Made by a program: the position numbers and the translations under genes | Part shown: one piece after another, positions 59,886 to 64,000 of the stretch | How positions within the stretch are numbered: position 1 is the first letter of the stretch | Layout: every line of letters begins with the position of its first letter | Notes under the pieces: model-generated | Told to the model about the DNA's origin: nothing | Seen by the model: only the letters and a program-made list of their open reading frames with translations | Database searches by the model: none | Origin: Streptomyces cellulosae | GTDB taxonomy: Bacteria > Actinomycetota > Actinomycetes > Streptomycetales > Streptomycetaceae | Length of the DNA: 64,000 nucleotides | Direction of reading: 5' to 3' | Assembly (NCBI RefSeq): GCF_000721105.1 | Contig: NZ_JOEV01000021.1 | Location: forward strand, 62,001 to 126,000

Positions 59886-61007
59886 ATGCCTCTTTGCCTC
59901 CGGACCATCACGCGCGACGAGCACCTCGGGTTCGTCGCGTCCCGCCCCTCCGCCAGCCCGATGCAGGTCCCCTCGTGGGGTGAGGTGAAGCCGGACTGGC
60001 GGGCGGAGAGCCTGGGCTGGTTCGACGAGGAGGGGCGTCTCGTGGGGGCGGGACTGGCGCTGTCGAGGCCGGTGCCGAAGCTGCGGAGATACCTGGCGTA
60101 CCTGCCCGAGGGCCCCTTGATCGACTGGGACGCGGCCGACCTCGACGGCTGGCTGAAGCCGATGGTCGCCCACCTCGAACGGCAGGGCGCCTTCTCGGTC
60201 AGGATGGGACCGCCGGTCGTCGTACGCCGCTGGAGCGCCGACGCCGTGAAGGCGGCGATCACCGATCCGGGCGCCCGCCGTCTGCGTGACGTCGAGGCCA
60301 CCTCGTCCGTACCGCGCGCCCTCGACCTCGCCGAACGCCTGCGCCGGGCCGGCTGGCGGCGGTCCGCACCCGGCGGCGAGGCCGGCTTCGCCGCCGGTCA
60401 GCCCCGGTACGTCTGCCAGGTGCCGTTCGCCGGACGGTCGCTGGAGGACATCCAGGGCGGCCTCAACCAGCAGTGGCGGCGCAACATCAAGAAGGCGGAG
60501 AAGGCCGGCGTGAAGGTCGTCCGCGGCGGATACGACGACCTCCCCGCCTTCTACGAGCTGTACGCCGAGACCGCCGAACGCGACCGCTTCCTGCCGCGCC
60601 CCCTGCCCTACTTCCAGCGCATGTGGACCGCGCTCACCGCCGAGCACCCCGACCGCATGCGGCTCTACCTCGCCCACCACGACGGTGACGTCCTCGCCGC
60701 GGCCACCATGCTCACCGTCGGCGACCACGTCTGGTACTCCTACGGTGCCTCCGCCGCCCGCAAGCGCGAGGTCCAGCCCAGCAACGCCCTGCAGTGGCGC
60801 ATGATGACCGACGCCCACGAACTCGGCGCAGCCGTCTACGACTTCCGGGGCATCACCGACACCCTTCAGGAGTCCGACCCACTGCTCGGCCTGCTCCGTT
60901 TCAAGACGGGCGCGGGCGGCGAGGCCGTCGAGTACGTCGGGGAGTGGGACTTCCCGCTCAACCGGCTGCTGCACAAGGCTCTGCAGCTGTACATGGCCCG
61001 GCGCTGA
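59886..61007 (+). CDS. femX: lipid II:glycine glycyltransferase FemX
   Basis: 373 residues from the ATG at 59886, with GAGGAG about 10 nt upstream. Fem-family acyltransferase built of two GNAT-like lobes: FVASRPSASPMQVPSWGEVKPDW (the SPMQ-x-x-W-G motif) at the N terminus, NIKKAEKAGVKVVRG (tRNA/lipid II-binding helix), then YASAARKREVQPSNALQWRMM-like and YDFRGITDT at the C terminus. In streptomycetes FemX adds the first Gly of the interpeptide bridge to lipid II using Gly-tRNA. It is needed for peptidoglycan cross-linking and for VanK-type resistance interplay (known). Confidence 0.93.
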   Translation: MPLCLRTITRDEHLGFVASRPSASPMQVPSWGEVKPDWRAESLGWFDEEGRLVGAGLALSRPVPKLRRYLAYLPEGPLIDWDAADLDGWLKPMVAHLERQGAFSVRMGPPVVVRRWSADAVKAAITDPGARRLRDVEATSSVPRALDLAERLRRAGWRRSAPGGEAGFAAGQPRYVCQVPFAGRSLEDIQGGLNQQWRRNIKKAEKAGVKVVRGGYDDLPAFYELYAETAERDRFLPRPLPYFQRMWTALTAEHPDRMRLYLAHHDGDVLAAATMLTVGDHVWYSYGASAARKREVQPSNALQWRMMTDAHELGAAVYDFRGITDTLQESDPLLGLLRFKTGAGGEAVEYVGEWDFPLNRLLHKALQLYMARR

Positions 61008-61103
61008 AACCGGCCGCACCGGCCGCACCGGCGGCACCAGCGGCGCTGCCCCCTCGGAAGTGAACTTCAGGACAGTGGCCAAAAAGGTTCACACACCTGA
61101 CGT

Positions 61104-61121
61104 AGTCCATTACCATGGACT
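61104..61121. promoter_or_regulatory. operator-like dyad upstream of the EamA gene
   Basis: AGTCCA-TTACCA-TGGACT is a perfect 6+6 inverted repeat lying over TACCAT, a possible -10. It covers the in-frame ATG at 61115 and so supports the later GTG start. The form suits a GntR/MocR- or LysR-type regulator; none is adjacent. Confidence 0.45.
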
Positions 61122-61225
61122 CCGCCGTACAGTTCGATGAACGAACCCTCAAGGCGCCAACCCTTGAGGTGCCAGCCCTAAGTCGCCCATCCCGGCGTCC
61201 ATCCCGAGCCGTCCCGGAAGGCCCC

Positions 61226-62170
61226 GTGAGCACCCCCTCCACCCCGACCCCGGTCACCCCCGCGCCGGCCCGCGCCTCCACCCCGGTCGGTGCGCCGCCC
61301 CGACGCGGCTCCCTCGGCCCGGTGGGTCTGGTGCTCGCCGGAGGGATCTCGGTGCAGTTCGGCGGGGCCCTCGCGGTGACCCTGATGCCGAGGGCCGGCG
61401 CGCTCGGCGTGGTCTCGCTGCGGCTGCTGGCGGCGGCCGTCGTCCTCCTCGTTGTCTGCCGTCCCCGGTTGCGCGGCCACTCCCGTACGGACTGGGGCAC
61501 GGTCGTCGCCTTCGGCCTCACCATGGCCGCCATGAACGGCCTCTTCTACCAGGCCGTCGGCCGCATCCCCCTCGGCCCCGCCGTCACCCTGGAGGTGCTC
61601 GGCCCCCTCGCGCTCTCGGTCCTCGCCTCCCGGCGCGCGATCAACGTGCTGTGGGCCTCGCTCGCCCTGGCCGGCGTGTTCCTCCTGGGCGGCGGAGGCT
61701 TCTCCAGTCTCGACCCGGCCGGCGTGGCCTTCGCCCTGGGCGCGGGCGCGATGTGGGCGACGTACATCGTCTTCAGCGCGCGTACGGGCCGCCGCTTCCC
61801 GCAGGCCGACGGGCTCGCTCTCGCCATGGCGGTCGCGGCGCTGGTGTTCCTGCCGCTCGGCATCGCCGGGTCGGGCACGAGGCTCCTCGACCCGACGGTG
61901 ATCGCCCTGGGCTCGGCGGTCGCCCTGCTCTCCTCCGTCCTCCCCTACACCCTCGAACTCCTCGCCTTGCGCAGCCTGCCCGCCTCCGCCTTCGCGGTCC
62001 TCATGAGCCTGGAACCGGCCCTCGCCGCCACCGCCGGCTTCCTGATCCTCGACCAGACCCTGACGGCCACCGAGGCCGTCGCGATCGCCCTGGTCATCGC
62101 CGCGAGCATGGGCGCGGTACGGACGCAGGTGGGGCGGGGGAGGCGCAAGGAGGCGGGCGCCGGTTCCTGA
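61226..62170 (+). CDS. EamA/DMT-family transporter
   Basis: 314 residues from the GTG at 61226, with GGAAGG 4-5 nt upstream. The in-frame ATG at 61115 would give 351 residues but lies inside a promoter-like dyad. Ten membrane helices in two EamA repeats: [70 protein letters not shown] and the closing helix. The RLLxAA and LEPxxAA patterns resemble RhtA-like amino-acid exporters. The exported compound is unknown. Confidence 0.88.
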   Translation: MSTPSTPTPVTPAPARASTPVGAPPRRGSLGPVGLVLAGGISVQFGGALAVTLMPRAGALGVVSLRLLAAAVVLLVVCRPRLRGHSRTDWGTVVAFGLTMAAMNGLFYQAVGRIPLGPAVTLEVLGPLALSVLASRRAINVLWASLALAGVFLLGGGGFSSLDPAGVAFALGAGAMWATYIVFSARTGRRFPQADGLALAMAVAALVFLPLGIAGSGTRLLDPTVIALGSAVALLSSVLPYTLELLALRSLPASAFAVLMSLEPALAATAGFLILDQTLTATEAVAIALVIAASMGAVRTQVGRGRRKEAGAGS

Positions 62171-62230
62171 CGGTCCGGCGGCGCCACGAGGTCCGTAGGG
62201 GCCACCGCGCACCGAGTGGCAGGACCGCGC

Positions 62231-62370
62231 CCACCGCGGCTGGACCGTCCACGCGGATGCCCCACCGCGGCTGGACCGTCCACGCGGATGCCCCGCCGCG
62301 GCTGGACCGTCCACGCGGATGCCCCACCGCGGCTGGACCGTCCACGCGGATGCCCCCGCCGCGGTGCGGA
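62231..62370. repeat. 31-bp tandem hairpin repeats
   Basis: Full units start at 62231, 62262, 62293 and 62324, with a partial fifth near 62356. Each holds CCGCG-GC-TGGAC-C-GTCCA-CGCGG, that is, two nested dyads able to form one hairpin. Units are identical except for an A/G change. There are no unique spacers, so this is not a CRISPR array. Confidence 0.93.
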
Positions 62371-62472
62371 ACGGAAGGGGACGAGCCGCGGGCTCGCCCC
62401 CTCGCGGCTGTCAGGCGGACGGGTTGCCCGGCGTCGGCCGAAGGCACCCGACGTCACGAAGAACGAATCCAT

Positions 62473-62486
62473 GCAAGCACGCTTGC
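62473..62486. promoter_or_regulatory. TetR-type operator before the TIGR03084-atuA operon
   Basis: GCAAGC-AC-GCTTGC is a perfect palindrome 32 bp before the start codon. TTGCTT at 62484-62489 and CATGCT at 62506-62511 (16-nt spacer) form a plausible promoter for a leaderless start at 62518, so a bound repressor would block the -35. AAGC-N-GCTT dyads are typical of TetR-family control of fatty/branched acid catabolism (general knowledge). Confidence 0.5.
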
Positions 62487-62517
62487 TTGTTTCCGGTGCC
62501 GCTGCCATGCTCGCCCC

Positions 62518-63312
62518 ATGTCCGACCCGACGCCCGTGTTCGACGACCTGCGTGCCGAGAGCGACGAACTCGACTTTCTCGTGGCCGAGTTGGCACCACA
62601 GCGGTGGACCCTCCCGACCCCCGCGCCCCGCTGGACCATCGCCCACCAGATCGCGCACCTCGCCTGGACCGACCGGTCGGCGCTGCTGGCGGTCACCGAC
62701 GAGGGGGCGTTCGCCGCGCTGGTCGAGAAGGCGGTCGCCGCCCCCGGCTCGTTCGTCGACGAGGGCGCCGAGGAGGGCGCCGTGCTCCCGCCCGCCGAAC
62801 TGCTCGCCCGGTGGCGTGAGGGCCGTACCGCCCTCGACGCGGCACTGCGCGCGTCCCCGCCAGGCGCCCGTTTCCCCTGGTACGGCCCGCCGATGTCGGC
62901 CGCCTCCATGGCCACCGGCCGTCTGATGGAGACCTGGGCCCACGGCCAGGACGTGGCGGACACGCTGGGTGTCGTCCGCACCCCCACCGACCGCCTCCGG
63001 CACGTCGTCCGCATCGGTGTGAAAGCCCGTGACTTCGCCTTCGGGGTGCACGGGCTGACCCCGCCGGGCGAGGAGTTCCGCGTCGAAGTCGTCGGTCCCG
63101 GCGGCGACCTGTGGACGTACGGCCCCGAAGAGGCCGCCCAGCGGGTCACCGGCCCCGCCCTCGACTTCTGCCTCCTGGTCACCCAGCGCGCCCACCACAC
63201 CGACCTCGCCGTCCACGCCGACGGCCCCGACGCCGACCGCTGGCTCGACATCGCCCAGGCCTTCGCGGGACCGCCCGGCTCCGGACGCCCGCACAAAGGA
63301 GCGGAGGGATGA
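62518..63312 (+). CDS. TIGR03084-family metal-binding protein (DinB-like fold)
   Basis: 264 residues: [40 protein letters not shown] (metal-ligand His) and [16 protein letters not shown] (second ligand set), then a C-terminal SCP2-like domain. This is the TIGR03084 subgroup of mycothiol-isomerase-fold proteins. Its stop overlaps the next start as ATGA, so it is coupled to the AtuA-like gene. I recall the pair heading acyl-CoA carboxylase/dehydrogenase operons in Streptomyces, suggesting a part in branched-chain or terpenoid acid breakdown (inference). Confidence 0.88.
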   Translation: MSDPTPVFDDLRAESDELDFLVAELAPQRWTLPTPAPRWTIAHQIAHLAWTDRSALLAVTDEGAFAALVEKAVAAPGSFVDEGAEEGAVLPPAELLARWREGRTALDAALRASPPGARFPWYGPPMSAASMATGRLMETWAHGQDVADTLGVVRTPTDRLRHVVRIGVKARDFAFGVHGLTPPGEEFRVEVVGPGGDLWTYGPEEAAQRVTGPALDFCLLVTQRAHHTDLAVHADGPDADRWLDIAQAFAGPPGSGRPHKGAEG

Positions 63313-64000
63313 CTCCCCTGCGCATAGGCAACGCGTCCGGCTTCTACGGCGACCGCTTCGACGCCCTGCGTGAGATGCTCACCGGCGGCGAACTCGACGT
63401 CCTCACCGGCGACTACCTCGCCGAACTCACCATGCTCATCCTCGGCCGCGACCGCCTCAAGGACCCCGGCGCCGGATACGCCCGCACCTTCCTGCGGCAG
63501 CTGGAGGAGTGCCTGGGACTCGCCCATGAGCGCGGCGTCAGGATCGTCACCAACGCGGGCGGCCTCAACCCCGCCGGACTCGCCGACAGGGTACGGGAGT
63601 TGGCGGAACGTCTCGGACTTCCCGTCCGGGTCGCCCACGTCGAGGGCGACGACCTCACCGCCGCCCACCCCGGCAGTCTCGCCGCCCACGCCTACCTCGG
63701 CGGGTTCGGAATCACGGCCTGTCTGCGGGAGGGCGCGGACGTCGTGGTCACCGGCCGGGTCACGGACGCGGCCCTCGTCACCGGGCCCGCCGCCGCCCAC
63801 TTCGGCTGGCAGCCCGGCGACCGCGACCGGCTCGCGGGGGCCGTCGTCGCCGGACACGTCCTGGAGTGCGGGACCCAGGCCACCGGCGGCAACTACGCCT
63901 TCTTCACCGACCACGACCCACGACGCACCGCCCGCCCCGGCTTCCCGCTCGCCGAGATCCACGAGGACGGCACCGCCGTCATCACCAAACACCCCGGCAC
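63309..64000 (+). CDS. AtuA-like (DUF1446) protein, partial at window edge
   Basis: Starts at the ATG at 63309 inside the preceding stop and runs open to the end of the window (230 codons seen). [20 protein letters not shown] and [16 protein letters not shown] match the AtuA/DUF1446 N terminus, and later come [31 protein letters not shown] and [15 protein letters not shown], the most conserved family blocks. AtuA proteins belong to acyclic terpene or leucine-type degradation loci (known in Pseudomonas). The C-terminal part lies beyond the window. Confidence 0.9.
   Translation, partial: MTPLRIGNASGFYGDRFDALREMLTGGELDVLTGDYLAELTMLILGRDRLKDPGAGYARTFLRQLEECLGLAHERGVRIVTNAGGLNPAGLADRVRELAERLGLPVRVAHVEGDDLTAAHPGSLAAHAYLGGFGITACLREGADVVVTGRVTDAALVTGPAAAHFGWQPGDRDRLAGAVVAGHVLECGTQATGGNYAFFTDHDPRRTARPGFPLAEIHEDGTAVITKHPG

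Larger units (their letters stand above)
62171..62517. other. intergenic region with hairpin repeats and an operator
   Basis: No gene is supported in these 347 bp. They hold a four-to-five-copy 31-bp repeat (62231-62370) just after the EamA gene and a GCAAGC-AC-GCTTGC dyad near the next gene. The frames that cross the repeats are translation artefacts. Confidence 0.7.

Noticed and set aside
62231..62370. CRISPR-like 31-bp direct repeats
   Set aside because: Units are contiguous with no unique spacers and no cas genes are near; they are tandem hairpin repeats.

Overview
The window reads as chromosomal DNA of a Streptomyces or very close relative. GC content is very high with strong third-position bias. 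Many genes start with GTG or TTG, and several appear leaderless: a TAnnnT -10 hexamer lies 6-8 nt before the start codon. Diagnostic content includes futalosine-pathway menaquinone genes (mqnB, mqnD), a CebR-box cellulase, an Scr1/DUF397 pair, FemX, mycothiol-dependent isomerase-fold proteins and a complete conservon. I saw no rRNA, tRNA, CRISPR array, prophage or intact insertion sequence.

Layout. 1-4.3 kb: DinB protein, Scr1-type XRE regulator with DUF397 partner, and an rpiR-murQ amino-sugar operon with paired GAAA-TTTC operators. 4.3-8.3 kb: small conserved proteins, mycothiol-isomerase-fold and GNAT proteins, an HD phosphohydrolase, and cutC with a DasR-like site. 8.4-12.6 kb: a HelD-type RNA polymerase motor diverging from a flavoprotein monooxygenase. 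12.6-17 kb: XPB-type helicase and a large helicase-associated/WYL protein. 17.3-25 kb: membrane protein, HAD hydrolase, cold-shock protein, mqnD-mqnB, lipoprotein, MFS, DUF3027. 25.2-28.4 kb: a sacsin-like GHKL ATPase.

28.5-31.6 kb: the most striking region. Three tandem genes for related secreted proteins each carry what looks like the same ECF-sigma promoter (AACC-N16-ATCT). A stem-loop begins exactly 9 nt after each -10 element, and all three share a GGGGAA ribosome site. 31.6-33.1 kb looks accessory: a lipoprotein and a miniature CdsA-like membrane protein. 33.2-41.8 kb: CtpE-like P-type ATPase, NCS2 purine permease, a MarR-MFS pair, ThpR, a 29-residue leaderless membrane peptide and an aldo/keto reductase. 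41.8-46.7 kb: lipoprotein, Uma2 nuclease-fold protein, SGNH hydrolase, anchored beta-propeller protein and a CebR-box GH5-CBM2 cellulase. 46.8-48.7 kb is scarred by a 209-bp tandem duplication and a 5'-truncated alcohol dehydrogenase. 48.8-49.9 kb: serC.

50-56.5 kb: a full conservon (CvnA sensor, CvnB roadblock, CvnC DUF742, CvnD GTPase, then two P450s), translationally coupled by 4-20 bp overlaps. The first P450 has ExxW where ExxR is normal. 56.7-64 kb: D-lactate dehydrogenase-like FAD/Fe-S protein, femX, EamA exporter, and a TIGR03084-atuA operon cut by the window edge. Short tandem repeats that abut or cross stop codons recur through the window (8.3, 12.5, 25.0, 37.6 kb). Family names come from motif recognition and memory; no database search was run.
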